Positions 16,430 to 24,390 of a stretch of 64,000 nucleotides of DNA are shown here, one piece after another. Each line of letters begins with the position of its first letter. The stretch's first letter is position 1. Made by a program: the position numbers and the translations under genes. The notes under the pieces were generated by a model, which made no database searches, was not told the DNA's origin, and saw only the letters and a list, made by a program, of their open reading frames with translations. This DNA comes from Flavobacterium agri (GTDB lineage: Bacteria > Bacteroidota > Bacteroidia > Flavobacteriales > Flavobacteriaceae), in contig NZ_JACBJI010000003.1 in the NCBI RefSeq assembly GCF_013401995.1, positions 310,001 to 374,000 on the forward strand, given 5' to 3'.

Positions 16430-17674
16430 TTATTCGGTGAATTCCAAATCGCGCCCATGCGTTTCCTGAATCGTCATCGTCGCATAAATCGCAAGCGCAA
16501 AAACGACAACGCCAACGATCAATGCCGAATGCACGACGTCTACCTTAGTCTTGAAAAAGTCGAAACCCAGCAACATCACGGGTAATAAACCACGCACCAT
16601 ATTCGGGACGGTCGTCGTGGCCGTGCTTCTGATATTCGTGCCGAATTGTTCCGCGGCGACTGTGACGAACATCGCCCAATAGCCCGTTCCTAATCCGAGC
16701 CAGATACAAAAGAAATAATAATGCGCTTCCGATTTCGAACCGCCGAACAACATCGCGCAAATGCCGACAGCCGTGAACAAAATCATGTACAGGATCGCTT
16801 TTTTGCGCGAATGCAATGCGTGGGAAATGAATCCGCTGGCGAAATCACCGGCCGAAATCCCGACATACGTCCACATGATCGCTTTTCCGGGATCGATGCT
16901 ATCAATGCCGAAAGACGGTGCGAACTGGTTGCCCATCGTGGCCAAAATCCCTACGCAAAACCATGTCGGAAGCCCGATGGCGATACATTTGAGGTATTTT
17001 ACGAGTCGTCTGCCGTTCGAGAAGAATGAGGCAAAATTTCCTTTAGCTATGTGTTCTTTCGATTCGATTTGCTTGAACATGCCGCTTTCGAGAACGCCGA
17101 TGCGCAGGAAAAGCAACAACAATCCCAATCCGCCGCCTATAAAGTAAGCTGTCGACCAATCGCCCGTGACGTTTTCGGTGAGTTTGGCCACGACCGCACC
17201 CAAAAGCCCGAATCCGGCGACCATCGAAGTGCCGATCGCACGAAGTTCCTTGGGTAAACTCTCGGCGACTAACGTGATTCCGGCGCCCAATTCTCCGGCA
17301 AGCCCGATTCCCGCAATGAAACGCAATCCGGCGTATAAGGCCAATGTGTTCGAAGTTTCTATATACGGAAGGAATCCGCATGCGATGTTGGCCAGCGAAT
17401 ACACGAGAATCGATCCGAAAAGCACCGAAAGCCTTCCTTTTTTGTCGCCCAAAATTCCCCAAAGGATACCGCCGATGAGCAATCCGGTCATCTGGAAATT
17501 GAGGATCAACGTGCCGGCCTTGTCAATGTCGAGCCCAAGTGTTTTGAGGCTCGGAATCCTTACGATGCCGAAAAGCAACAAATCGTAAATGTCTACGAAA
17601 TAGCCCAAAGCGGCCACAATTACAGGAAAGCTGAACAGATATTTGAGCTTTTCGGACAGGGTAAACGTTTGCAT
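16430..17674 (-). CDS. MFS transporter
   Basis: 414 residues from the ATG at 17674, with about twelve transmembrane helices. The loop between helices 2 and 3 contains GILGDKKGRLSVLFGS, the major facilitator motif, and GIGLAGELGAGITLVAE resembles the carboxylate/sugar branch of the family. An Asp-Asp-type FVDIYDLLLF in helix 1 is typical of metabolite:H+ symporters. The substrate cannot be inferred. It is a single gene with its own TACATTTG promoter box. Confidence 0.88.
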   Translation of the reverse strand: MQTFTLSEKLKYLFSFPVIVAALGYFVDIYDLLLFGIVRIPSLKTLGLDIDKAGTLILNFQMTGLLIGGILWGILGDKKGRLSVLFGSILVYSLANIACGFLPYIETSNTLALYAGLRFIAGIGLAGELGAGITLVAESLPKELRAIGTSMVAGFGLLGAVVAKLTENVTGDWSTAYFIGGGLGLLLLFLRIGVLESGMFKQIESKEHIAKGNFASFFSNGRRLVKYLKCIAIGLPTWFCVGILATMGNQFAPSFGIDSIDPGKAIMWTYVGISAGDFASGFISHALHSRKKAILYMILFTAVGICAMLFGGSKSEAHYYFFCIWLGLGTGYWAMFVTVAAEQFGTNIRSTATTTVPNMVRGLLPVMLLGFDFFKTKVDVVHSALIVGVVVFALAIYATMTIQETHGRDLEFTE

Positions 17675-17692
17675 AGGTTTGGTTTGGTTTCT

Positions 17693-17700
17693 CAAATGTA
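17693..17700 (-). promoter_or_regulatory. -7 box for the MFS gene
   Basis: TACATTTG on the minus strand, exact consensus, 18 bases before the ATG at 17674. Confidence 0.55.
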
Positions 17701-17806
17701 GTGAAGGATTGCAATTCGATAATTAGATGATGTGAAAATTAGATAATCGGATTTGGCATACGATCCATTCGCCAAGTCCTGAGGCCTGATAATCTCCCCA
17801 AATCGC

Positions 17807-17814
17807 TACCTTTG
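17807..17814 (+). promoter_or_regulatory. -7 box for the PhnA-like gene
   Basis: TACCTTTG followed by CCGC, 16 bases before the ATG at 17831. It is an exact TAnnTTTG match. Confidence 0.55.
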
Positions 17815-17830
17815 CCGCAAATTCGATACG

Positions 17831-18040
17831 ATGGAAGTAAAAGACAGCAACGGCAATATCCTCAACGACGGGGATTCGGTTACGGTTATAAAAGATTTGA
17901 AAGTACGCGGTTCGAGCGACGTGATCAAACGCGGTACGAAAGTGAACAACATCAGGCTTACCGATGATCCGGCCGAAATCGATTGTCGCGTAAACAAAAC
18001 GGCAATGGTGTTGAGGACCGAGTTCGTCAAGAAAGTCTAA
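17831..18040 (+). CDS. PhnA/YjdM-domain protein, short form
   Basis: 69 residues covering only the C-terminal SH3-like domain of PhnA (YjdM): VKDSNGNILNDGDSV, VIKDLKVRGSS, VIKRGTKVNNIRL and MVLRTEFVKKV are near-canonical. The N-terminal zinc ribbon of full-length PhnA is absent; stand-alone short forms are frequent in this phylum. Despite the name, no direct role in phosphonate use has been established for this domain. It is a single gene with its own promoter box and a strong terminator directly after it. Confidence 0.9.
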   Translation: MEVKDSNGNILNDGDSVTVIKDLKVRGSSDVIKRGTKVNNIRLTDDPAEIDCRVNKTAMVLRTEFVKKV

Positions 18041-18052
18041 GAAATCCAAATC

Positions 18053-18096
18053 CCAAAATCCAATCGTTTTAGAAAGGACGATTGGATTTTGGATTT
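18053..18096 (+). terminator. Strong hairpin terminator after the PhnA-like gene
   Basis: A perfect 15-bp stem (18053-18067 with 18078-18092, arm CCAAAATCCAATCGT), ten-base loop, then ATTTTTG. The arm is AT-rich enough that it may also end transcription from the other side. Confidence 0.85.
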
Positions 18097-18117
18097 TTGC
18101 AATTTTCCATAAATTTA

Positions 18118-18141
18118 AAAGCAGGCTGGCCAGCCTGCTTT
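18118..18141 (-). terminator. Hairpin terminator after the TonB gene
   Basis: A perfect palindrome AAAGCAGGCTGG / CCAGCCTGCTTT followed on the minus strand by TTAAATTT. It faces the PhnA terminator across a short gap. Confidence 0.75.
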
Positions 18142-18168
18142 CGCGTTAAACTTTGTCTGTGTTTTGGT

Positions 18169-18975
18169 TTATTCGGCTTTGATCGTGATCGGAAGCGTGA
18201 ACAAAGTGCGCATTTCCTGATGGTTCCTTACGCCGGGTTCCCATTTGTCTTTTATCGACTTGAGCACACGGATGGCCTCCTTCTCGAATTTTTCCCCTGG
18301 TTTGTTGAGTACTTTGATGTCGGTCATACGCCCGTCCTTTTCGATCACGAAAGATACAATGATGCGGACCGCGGCATTGTCTTCCATGTCTGGGTTATTG
18401 AATCCTTTGGCGACTTTTTTATAGAATTCGTTTATTCCACCAGGAAACGATGGTTGTTTGTCGAGAGCAGTAGTGATGACAGGTCCGGCAGGTTCATTCG
18501 GAATTCCTGGTTCACCAGCTCCAGGGGCGGCCGCGCCTGTCGTCGGATTGCCCGTGGCTGTCGTTCCCGGAGTTTCCGCCGGAGATCCTACAGGTTGCGG
18601 GTCGGGTGTCGCTTCTGCTTCAGGGACAATAACGGGATGTTCCCAGCTTGCAGGCGTTTGTGGTGACGTAGGAGGCGCTTCAGGCTGTCTTCTTGGTTCG
18701 ACCATAGGCGGTTCAGGCTGGACTGGTGGATCCATATTCACCAAAACAATAGTGTCATTCGGGATTTCGGGAAGATTTCCCGGAGGTGCCGATTTGAACG
18801 AGCTGAATAAAAATCCCGCTCCCGAAATACCTCCGATAAAAAGCAATCCGTAAAAAAATGCAAGCAAAGTGGTTCTTGGGTTTTCAAGGCGCAGCTGATA
18901 GGCGCCATAAGCCTTGTTTTTTCCTTCGAAGACAAGATCGAGCCACCGTTTTTCAAAAATACTTGTTCTAGACAT
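18169..18975 (-). CDS. Energy transducer TonB-family protein
   Basis: 268 residues. A cytoplasmic N-terminus with the Bacteroidota motif LVFEGKNKAYGAYQLR precedes one transmembrane helix (FFYGLLFIGGISGAGFLF). A long Pro-, Glu- and Thr-rich periplasmic spacer (about residues 65-160) follows, then a TonB C-terminal domain starting near FPGGINEFYKKVAKGF with SFVIEKDGRMTDIKVL and KWEPGVRN. Such proteins couple the ExbBD proton-motive complex to outer-membrane receptors. No exbB or exbD gene is adjacent, so it must work with a complex encoded elsewhere. Confidence 0.92.
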   Translation of the reverse strand: MSRTSIFEKRWLDLVFEGKNKAYGAYQLRLENPRTTLLAFFYGLLFIGGISGAGFLFSSFKSAPPGNLPEIPNDTIVLVNMDPPVQPEPPMVEPRRQPEAPPTSPQTPASWEHPVIVPEAEATPDPQPVGSPAETPGTTATGNPTTGAAAPGAGEPGIPNEPAGPVITTALDKQPSFPGGINEFYKKVAKGFNNPDMEDNAAVRIIVSFVIEKDGRMTDIKVLNKPGEKFEKEAIRVLKSIKDKWEPGVRNHQEMRTLFTLPITIKAE

Positions 18976-19158
18976 AATTAATTTAGTTTAAAAAGGTTGC
19001 GTAATTATGTTGCATTTTCGAAATCGATTGAGTGTTTGATAGGATAACTGTTAAGCCATCGGAAAAATTGTATAAATGTTAATGATTTTTTTAACAGGGG
19101 CTTTTTTAATAAAGATGATGGAAGTAGGCGGGAAGTTGGAATGGTCTCTTGAAACAAG

Positions 19159-19195
19159 TTAGACCTAACAGGTTTCCAAAACCTGTTAGGTCTAA
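19159..19195. repeat. Palindromic hairpin AGACCTAACAGG, copy A
   Basis: A 17-bp perfect stem with three-base loop CCA (arm core AGACCTAACAGGTTT). Copies B and C with the same arm lie at 21249-21284 and 21413-21449. Here it stands between the TonB and sigma-factor genes; no poly-T tract follows, so it is not a plain terminator. Confidence 0.9.
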
Positions 19196-19250
19196 AGTAT
19201 CTCAAAAAAGAAAAAGGTGGCTACAGATTTTCTGTAAAATTTCCTAAATG

Positions 19251-19802
19251 TCATCGCTTACTCTCGATGATTTCGGCCAGCAGTTTCTTCGCACGCAACA
19301 ATTTCACTTTTACGTTCGAAAGCGGCTCGCCCAAAGTATCTGAGATTTCCTGATACGAAAGTTCCTGGAAAAACCGCAATTGGATGACTTCCTGATAATG
19401 CGGTTTGAGTTGCTTGATGCATTGCAGTAAACTCGAAAGATTTTGTTCGGTAATCAACTTATCTTCGGCCGAAGGAGCCGAATCGGCCACATCGTAAGCC
19501 AATTGGTCGTCTTCATCGGTAATGTCCAAAAACAGCGCTTTCTTGCGTTTGCGGATCAGATCGATATGCACATTCTTCGCAATAGCGATGAGCCACGTAT
19601 TGAATTGGAATTCGGGATTATAGACCGAAATCTTATCGAAAGCCTTCGAAAAAGTCTCGATCGTGATGTCTTCGGCATCAGTCTCGTTCTCGGTGCGTTT
19701 GAGCATGAATGCATACACCTCGTTCCAGTAGTGATCGAGCAAAAACGTGTAGGCCGACTGGTCTCCGTGTTTCGCTTTTTCTATGTACTGGTTTATTTCC
19801 AA
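19251..19802 (-). CDS. ECF-type RNA polymerase sigma factor
   Basis: 183 residues. Region 2 is visible as YIEKAKHGDQSAYTFLLDHYWNEVYAFMLKR with ETDAEDITIETFSKAF, and region 4 as LKPHYQEVIQLRFFQELSYQEISDTLGEPLSNVKVKLLRAKKLL, a helix-turn-helix that binds -35-type elements. The only start that keeps region 2 is a TTG at 19802 (read M-E-I-N-Q-Y), inside the last codons of the upstream glycosyltransferase gene, whose TAA overlaps by ten bases. Upstream residues in this frame are merely the shadow of that gene. No anti-sigma gene follows; the next feature is the palindrome at 19159. Confidence 0.88.
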   Translation of the reverse strand: MEINQYIEKAKHGDQSAYTFLLDHYWNEVYAFMLKRTENETDAEDITIETFSKAFDKISVYNPEFQFNTWLIAIAKNVHIDLIRKRKKALFLDITDEDDQLAYDVADSAPSAEDKLITEQNLSSLLQCIKQLKPHYQEVIQLRFFQELSYQEISDTLGEPLSNVKVKLLRAKKLLAEIIESKR

Positions 19803-20896
19803 TGCACGGGTTTTGAGAAGATATTCGTAATAAAGATATTCAATTGGGTGAAGATGAGCACGATTTCCATGATCGGATAAAAGTACATCGTGTCTTTTTC
19901 CTTGAGCTTTCCGGCCGCCACACCTAAGGTGATCCAGGTGAAAAGATATCGGAAACCGATGATCGCCAACACGTAAATCCACATGAACTGAAACGCTAAA
20001 AGCGCGATCGGAAGTATAAAAAACAGTAGTTGGACCACAAAAAACAGTCCGAGCTGAAAACGGTCGAACGCTTTGTAATGTTTGGCTGTCGACACATGCC
20101 TGCGCTTTTGTGTGAACCAATCCTTGAACGATTTTTTAGGTTCTGAATAGGTAAAACTTTCGGTAGAATAACAAACCGTCGTGTTTTTTCCATTCGCCGC
20201 CTGGTTGATGAACAGATCGTCATCGCCCGAGCGGATCTTCATATGCTCGATAAAACCGTTCATATTGAAGAATTCCTCTTTTTTGTACGCGAGGTTGCGT
20301 CCGACACCCATGTACGGATGCCCGAGTTTGGCCCATGAAAAATATTGAACGACCGTCAAAACCGTTTCAAATCGGATGAGTTTGTTCAAAAAACCGGGCA
20401 ATTTCTCGTAAGCGCCGTATCCGAGCACGATGGTTTTTTGCATCGTAAAACGCGACGTCATCTCGCGAATCCAGTCTTTCGAAGACGGACGGCAATCGGC
20501 ATCGGTAAACAACAGATATTCCTTTCTCGCGGCCTTGATTCCCAAAGTCAACGCGTACTTTTTATTGCCCCAAAACGCCTCGTTGTTCTCGACTTTCACG
20601 AGCCGGATATTCGAATATTGCTTCTCGAACTCCTCGAAAATCTCAAGCGTATCGTCGCTCGAAGCATCGTCTATAAGCACGATTTCGAAATCCGGATAAT
20701 CCTGTTCGGCCAAAAGCGGCACGAACCTGCGCACGTTTTCCTCTTCGTTTTTAGCGCAGACGATCACCGAAACCGGAATGCGTTTCGGCGTGCTTTTCTG
20801 GGGTTTCGAAAACGCGAATTTTCCGAAAACCACCACGTAATAAAGGAATTGGATGAAAACGACAGACGCGAATACACAAAAAGTAATGAACAGCAT
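19793..20896 (-). CDS. Family 2 glycosyltransferase, membrane-bound
   Basis: 367 residues. An N-terminal transmembrane helix precedes a GT-A domain (PVSVIVCAKNEEENVRRFVPLL, EIVLIDDASSDDT, LLFTDADCRPSS with the DxD metal site, and the GDDDLFINQAA and KRRHVSTA (QxxRW-like) motifs). Three transmembrane helices follow at the C-terminus. Enzymes of this build add sugars to lipid-linked or exported glycans at the inner membrane. The gene is translationally joined to the sigma factor that starts within its last codons. Acceptor and donor are unknown. Confidence 0.9.
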   Translation of the reverse strand: MLFITFCVFASVVFIQFLYYVVVFGKFAFSKPQKSTPKRIPVSVIVCAKNEEENVRRFVPLLAEQDYPDFEIVLIDDASSDDTLEIFEEFEKQYSNIRLVKVENNEAFWGNKKYALTLGIKAARKEYLLFTDADCRPSSKDWIREMTSRFTMQKTIVLGYGAYEKLPGFLNKLIRFETVLTVVQYFSWAKLGHPYMGVGRNLAYKKEEFFNMNGFIEHMKIRSGDDDLFINQAANGKNTTVCYSTESFTYSEPKKSFKDWFTQKRRHVSTAKHYKAFDRFQLGLFFVVQLLFFILPIALLAFQFMWIYVLAIIGFRYLFTWITLGVAAGKLKEKDTMYFYPIMEIVLIFTQLNIFITNIFSKPVHWK

Positions 20897-20918
20897 AGGC
20901 TGGGGTGTTTTGACGCCG

Positions 20919-20926
20919 CAAAGATA
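20919..20926 (-). promoter_or_regulatory. -7 box for the glycosyltransferase-sigma operon
   Basis: TATCTTTG then CGGCG on the minus strand, 22 bases before the ATG at 20896. Confidence 0.55.
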
Positions 20927-21005
20927 AATTGAAATGTTTTATCTCGATGAACGGTTTGCCGGTTTATTTACTCGAATTCGGCTTTGTGTTCGTATGCTTG
21001 TCAGA

Positions 21006-21149
21006 AGCTATTCCCGCTGCCCGTTGCAACTCCGCATTCCCAAATCGCATTTTTATGCTTTTTGTCGCGAGCTTCCTACGGTCGCTGCACAAAAAACTAA
21101 AAAAGTCGCTTTGTAAATTTGCGGGGTTTTCGCTTGCATCGGGGCTAGG
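21006..21149 (+). repeat. Intergenic element, copy A (related to 60531-60667)
   Basis: Conserved left end AGCTATTCCCGCTGCCCG and right end TTGCGGGGTTTTCGCTTGCA followed by TCGGGGCTA, with a variable middle. The second copy has the same ends with scattered changes, so this is a dispersed element rather than a decayed gene. Confidence 0.6.
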
Positions 21150-21188
21150 ATTGTCGTTCCTGTCGTGGCTATATCCTGAAAGATGGTG

Positions 21189-21265
21189 CTTTAACACTTT
21201 CGGTAGAAAAACTATACCACTTAGTTCGAAACGACCGTTAACTTCGGTAAGACCTAACAGGTTTC
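21189..21265 (+). repeat. Diverged duplicate unit, copy 1
   Basis: It starts CTTTAACACTTTCGG and ends in AACTTCGGTAAGACCTAACA. It aligns over its full length without gaps to the unit at 21354-21430, with heavy substitution in the middle. Confidence 0.6.
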
Positions 21266-21284
21266 CAAAAACCTGTTAGGTCTT
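21249..21284. repeat. Palindromic hairpin AGACCTAACAGG, copy B
   Basis: A 16-bp perfect stem (arm AAGACCTAACAGGTTT), four-base loop CCAA. Confidence 0.9.
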
Positions 21285-21353
21285 GAAGTCAAAAGCAAAA
21301 AAATGAATAGGCCAAAAGCAAAACAAAATTTTTTGAATTTTGAATCAAAGCGA

Positions 21354-21430
21354 CTTTAACATTTTTGGCATAAAAACCATCGGCGCATCTCAAAAATTGC
21401 CGCTAACTTCCGCAAGACCTAACAGGTTTC
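21354..21430 (+). repeat. Diverged duplicate unit, copy 2
   Basis: It starts CTTTAACATTTTTGG and ends in AACTTCCGCAAGACCTAACA, parallel to the unit at 21189 at a distance of 165 bases. Confidence 0.6.
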
Positions 21431-21449
21431 CAAAACCTGTTAGGTCTTG
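21413..21449. repeat. Palindromic hairpin AGACCTAACAGG, copy C
   Basis: A 17-bp perfect stem (arm CAAGACCTAACAGGTTT), loop CCA. Confidence 0.9.
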
Positions 21450-21545
21450 ACCCAGAATTCTAAATACTCAGAATCCGTCAAACCAAACATCAAAGTATAA
21501 TGAATTTTTATAAAAACGATTTCTAGAAAGAAACAAAAAGACATC

Positions 21546-21908
21546 TCAAAACCCTCTCGTCTTCGTTCCCGTATAATCCGTCAACATCCAAATCAACAAA
21601 ATCGAAATGCCAAGGCTCGAATAGAAATATTGAGGTAATCTCCCTTCAAAACCGCCCAAATAATAAGCGATACCAAATAATACGAACACTTCGGCCAACT
21701 CGATCAATCCGTGTACGCGAAAAGGAATGCGTCTCAAAAGCCCGAGCCTGAAATCGGTCAAAGCGGTCAACAGCAAATGCACGCTTCCGAAAATGTAAGT
21801 GAAAACAGAAGTGGTTTCGGGCAAATTGAAATAAGAAGGCGACAAAAATAGAAAAGCGACGATAGCATAATCCATCGAGCCGTGCGCATGCGAATTGATG
21901 ACTTTCAT
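21546..21908 (-). CDS. Small membrane protein, four predicted helices
   Basis: 120 residues with about four transmembrane helices: YAIVAFLFLSPSYFNL, VFTYIFGSVHLLLTALT, LIELAEVFVLFGIAYYLGG and SSLGISILLIWMLT. Conserved-looking polar residues near helix ends (HGSMDY, TDFRLGLLRRIPFRVHGLIE) suggest a real family, but I do not recognise a characterised one. It lies upstream of no gene in the same direction; the next minus-strand gene upstream is murB, 55 bases away, so it may be the last gene of the murB transcript. Function unknown. Confidence 0.75.
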   Translation of the reverse strand: MKVINSHAHGSMDYAIVAFLFLSPSYFNLPETTSVFTYIFGSVHLLLTALTDFRLGLLRRIPFRVHGLIELAEVFVLFGIAYYLGGFEGRLPQYFYSSLGISILLIWMLTDYTGTKTRGF

Positions 21909-21963
21909 GTTGAAGGAAATTGAATTTTCAAGATACGAAAATCAATCCCTCGCGATTGCCAAT

Positions 21964-22977
21964 TTAGATAACGTTAACCTCGGCCTCGATCGCGATCCCG
22001 AACTTCTCGAAAACCGCACCCTGTACCATTTTTGCGACGTTGAGGATTTCGGCTCCGGTCGCATTGCCGTAATTCACCAAAACGAGCGCCTGGTTTTTGT
22101 GAACGCCCGCGTCACCAAAGCGTTTCCCTTTAAATCCGGCCTGTTCGATAAGCCAACCCGCAGGCACTTTCACTTCGGTTTCAGAAACCACGTAATGCGG
22201 CATTTCGGGATAATTGGCCTTCGCCTGTTCGTAAACCGATTTGGGCACGATCGGATTCTTGAAAAAACTTCCCGAATTCCCCAATTCTTTCGGGTCGGGC
22301 AATTTGCTTTGTCTTATCGCGATCACGGCATCGCTTACGTCTTTTATCGTAGGGTTTTCGATAGAATTCGCGGCCAATTGCTTGATGATGTCGCCGTAAC
22401 CCGTATTGATCTTATGCGTGTCTTTGGTCAATCGGAACACCACCGACGTAATGATGTATTTGTTCTTTTCGGCATTTTTAAAAATGCTTTCGCGATACCC
22501 GAATTCGCATTCGTCCTTCGTGAAGGTACGCATTTGCTGGGTTTCGATGTTCATCGCGTCACAGCTCACGAACGTATCCTTGATTTCGGCTCCGTAAGCG
22601 CCGATGTTCTGGATCGGCGTCGTGCCCACGTTTCCGGGAATCAACGACATGTTTTCGAGTCCGCCGTAGTTTTGCGAAATCGCCCACAACACGAATCCGT
22701 GCCAGCTTTCGCCAGCCTGGGACTCGACCAAAACGTGATTTCCGTCTTCACCCAAAACCTTTTTGCCCTTGAGGTCTACGTGGATTACAAGCGCATCGAT
22801 GTCTTTCGTAAGCAACATATTGCTGCCGCCACCCAAAATGAACTTGTTTTCGAGGCGATGTTCTTCCAAAACGGTTTTCAAATCGTCGAGAGAATGCACG
22901 GCTACGAATTGGCGCGCTTTGGCATCGATTCCAAAAGTGTTGAAATTTTTAAGCGAAAAATCGGGTAAAATCTGCAT
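21964..22977 (-). CDS. murB: UDP-N-acetylenolpyruvoylglucosamine reductase
   Basis: 337 residues, the E. coli-like (type I) MurB length. It reduces the enolpyruvyl ether to lactyl in UDP-MurNAc synthesis, with FAD and NADPH. FAD-binding ILGGGSNMLLT, the GLENMSLIPGNVGTTPIQNIGAYG block, YGYRES-like FGYRESIFK, and the catalytic Ser in GNSGSFFKNP are all visible, with PAGWLIEQAGFKG near the C-terminus. Its ATG overlaps the TAA of the DUF2461 gene (TAATG). Confidence 0.95.
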   Translation of the reverse strand: MQILPDFSLKNFNTFGIDAKARQFVAVHSLDDLKTVLEEHRLENKFILGGGSNMLLTKDIDALVIHVDLKGKKVLGEDGNHVLVESQAGESWHGFVLWAISQNYGGLENMSLIPGNVGTTPIQNIGAYGAEIKDTFVSCDAMNIETQQMRTFTKDECEFGYRESIFKNAEKNKYIITSVVFRLTKDTHKINTGYGDIIKQLAANSIENPTIKDVSDAVIAIRQSKLPDPKELGNSGSFFKNPIVPKSVYEQAKANYPEMPHYVVSETEVKVPAGWLIEQAGFKGKRFGDAGVHKNQALVLVNYGNATGAEILNVAKMVQGAVFEKFGIAIEAEVNVI

Positions 22978-23645
22978 TATTCTTCTGTAGATAAGGCGCG
23001 GTTGAGGAATTCGTTAAGTGGTTTGATAAGCGCAAGTTTGGCCGATACGTTTTGTACGAAGTCTTTGCTTGCGAGCAGTTTGTCGTCGATTTTTTGCGAA
23101 ACCACAAACGATTTGAGCTTCAGGTGTTCAATCGCCGGATGGTCTTTTTCTAGGCCTTTCGGAGCGGTTTTCAACGAGTCCTCTCGGTCGAATCCGCCAA
23201 ATTCGGATTGGAATTTTTTATCGGCTATGATTTCGTCGAGCTCATCGTGGAAAAACTCGATCTCCTTGCGGATTTTCTTGAGGTCGGATGCTTCGGGCTG
23301 CCATTTTCCGCCGGCGATAAAGCTTTGTCCTTTTTCGATATGGATGTAATAGCCCGCGAGATTCGTGTTCTTTTGTCCGGTCGACATCCAAATACCCATA
23401 TGTGTCTTGTACGGCGATTTGTCTTTCGAGAACCGGATGTCGCGGTTGATGCGGAACGTGCAGTCTTTCACGCTCAACGATTCGAGTTTTTCATCGTAAG
23501 TCGACATGACTTTGATGAAATCCGAAATCAGCGCGTGATAGTTTTCCTTGTATTTGTCGTATCGTTTTTTTTGTGAAATGAACCAGTCGCGGTTGTTGTT
23601 TTTCCTCAAGTCCTCAAGGAATTCCAGGCTTTCTTTTGCTAGCAT
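22977..23645 (-). CDS. DUF2461 family protein
   Basis: 222 residues from the ATG at 23645, which overlaps the upstream stop (TGATG). The family signature is clear: FLEDLRKNNNRDWF at the start, TFRINRDIRFSKDKSPYKTHMG in the middle, and GYYIHIEKGQSFIAGGKW. The biochemical function of DUF2461 is not known to me. The gene is coupled at both ends, to the rhodanese-thioredoxin gene before it and murB after it. Confidence 0.92.
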   Translation of the reverse strand: MLAKESLEFLEDLRKNNNRDWFISQKKRYDKYKENYHALISDFIKVMSTYDEKLESLSVKDCTFRINRDIRFSKDKSPYKTHMGIWMSTGQKNTNLAGYYIHIEKGQSFIAGGKWQPEASDLKKIRKEIEFFHDELDEIIADKKFQSEFGGFDREDSLKTAPKGLEKDHPAIEHLKLKSFVVSQKIDDKLLASKDFVQNVSAKLALIKPLNEFLNRALSTEE

Positions 23646-24352
23646 CACAATTGTTTTTTAAGGTCTTCTTCCGATATGAAACCGTCGTGTTTCCAGGTTT
23701 CCTTTCCGTCCACATATAAAAGAAGGCGAGGCAAGGAGTCGATTTTCATTTCCTTCACCAGGGTTTTGTGCTCGTCGGCGTTGAGGCGGACGATCTTCAC
23801 ATCTTTGCGTTCGGTTTCCATTTTGGTCAGGTACGGCGCCATTTTCTTGCACGGTTCGCACCAAGGCGCATAAAAATCGACAAGGACTTTCTTGTCCGAT
23901 TTGATCATTTCTCCATATTCCTGCGAACACATGCCGATGATTTTCTCGGGTTCACCCGAACTGGAAGCGTCCGAAGTCTCGGCATTCCATTTCACGATGC
24001 CGCCTTGTAAATCGTAGACATTTTTGAATCCCAATGAATACAATTTGTTCGCGGCTTTTATCGAACGCGCGCCGGCCGCACAATACACGAAAACCGGTTT
24101 CGATTTGTCGAGTTTGGCCACCTTCGATTCGAACGCCTGTTTCTCATACCAGTCGATGTTGACGGCATTGTCCAGATGTCCGCCGACGAATTCATCGGGA
24201 GTGCGCACGTCTAGAATCTGTGCGTTAGGGTTGTCTTTTATTTTCTGGGCGAAATCTTTCGGAGGAATGGTCTTTACTTGTTCCGAAGTTTGTCCCTGAC
24301 ACGAAAAAAGCAAAGAAATCGAGGCGAAAAACGCGAAAATCTGTGTTTTCAT
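23645..24352 (-). CDS. Rhodanese-thioredoxin fusion lipoprotein
   Basis: 235 residues. The N-terminus ends in a lipobox (SLLFSC), so the mature protein is lipid-anchored in the periplasm. A rhodanese domain follows (about residues 30-125, active Cys in YCAAGARSIKAA, sulfur-carrying persulfide site), then a thioredoxin domain (about 135-235) with the redox pair in WCEPCK. Joining the two in one chain suggests sulfur-relay or thiol repair outside the cytoplasm; this is inference. First gene of the operon with DUF2461 and murB. Confidence 0.9.
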   Translation of the reverse strand: MKTQIFAFFASISLLFSCQGQTSEQVKTIPPKDFAQKIKDNPNAQILDVRTPDEFVGGHLDNAVNIDWYEKQAFESKVAKLDKSKPVFVYCAAGARSIKAANKLYSLGFKNVYDLQGGIVKWNAETSDASSSGEPEKIIGMCSQEYGEMIKSDKKVLVDFYAPWCEPCKKMAPYLTKMETERKDVKIVRLNADEHKTLVKEMKIDSLPRLLLYVDGKETWKHDGFISEEDLKKQL

Positions 24353-24390
24353 AAACGGTAAAAAAGTGTTGCTAAAGTACGTCTTTTACT

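Larger units (their letters stand above)
20927..21545. other. About 620 bp of non-coding, repeat-rich DNA
   Basis: No reading frame here looks like a protein. The stretch holds one copy of a larger intergenic element (21006-21149), two diverged copies of a roughly 77-bp unit (from 21189 and 21354), and palindromes B and C at the end of each unit. It separates the glycosyltransferase promoter from the convergent end of the 120-residue membrane protein gene. Confidence 0.7.

Noticed and set aside
20929..21279. Possible small genes in the repeat-rich gap, including a 116-residue frame
   Set aside because: The frames run through the dispersed element and the palindromes, with no start signal or protein-like composition.
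21895..22968. A 357-residue open frame opposite murB
   Set aside because: Shadow of murB: the murB strand carries all family motifs, and the opposite translation shows none.
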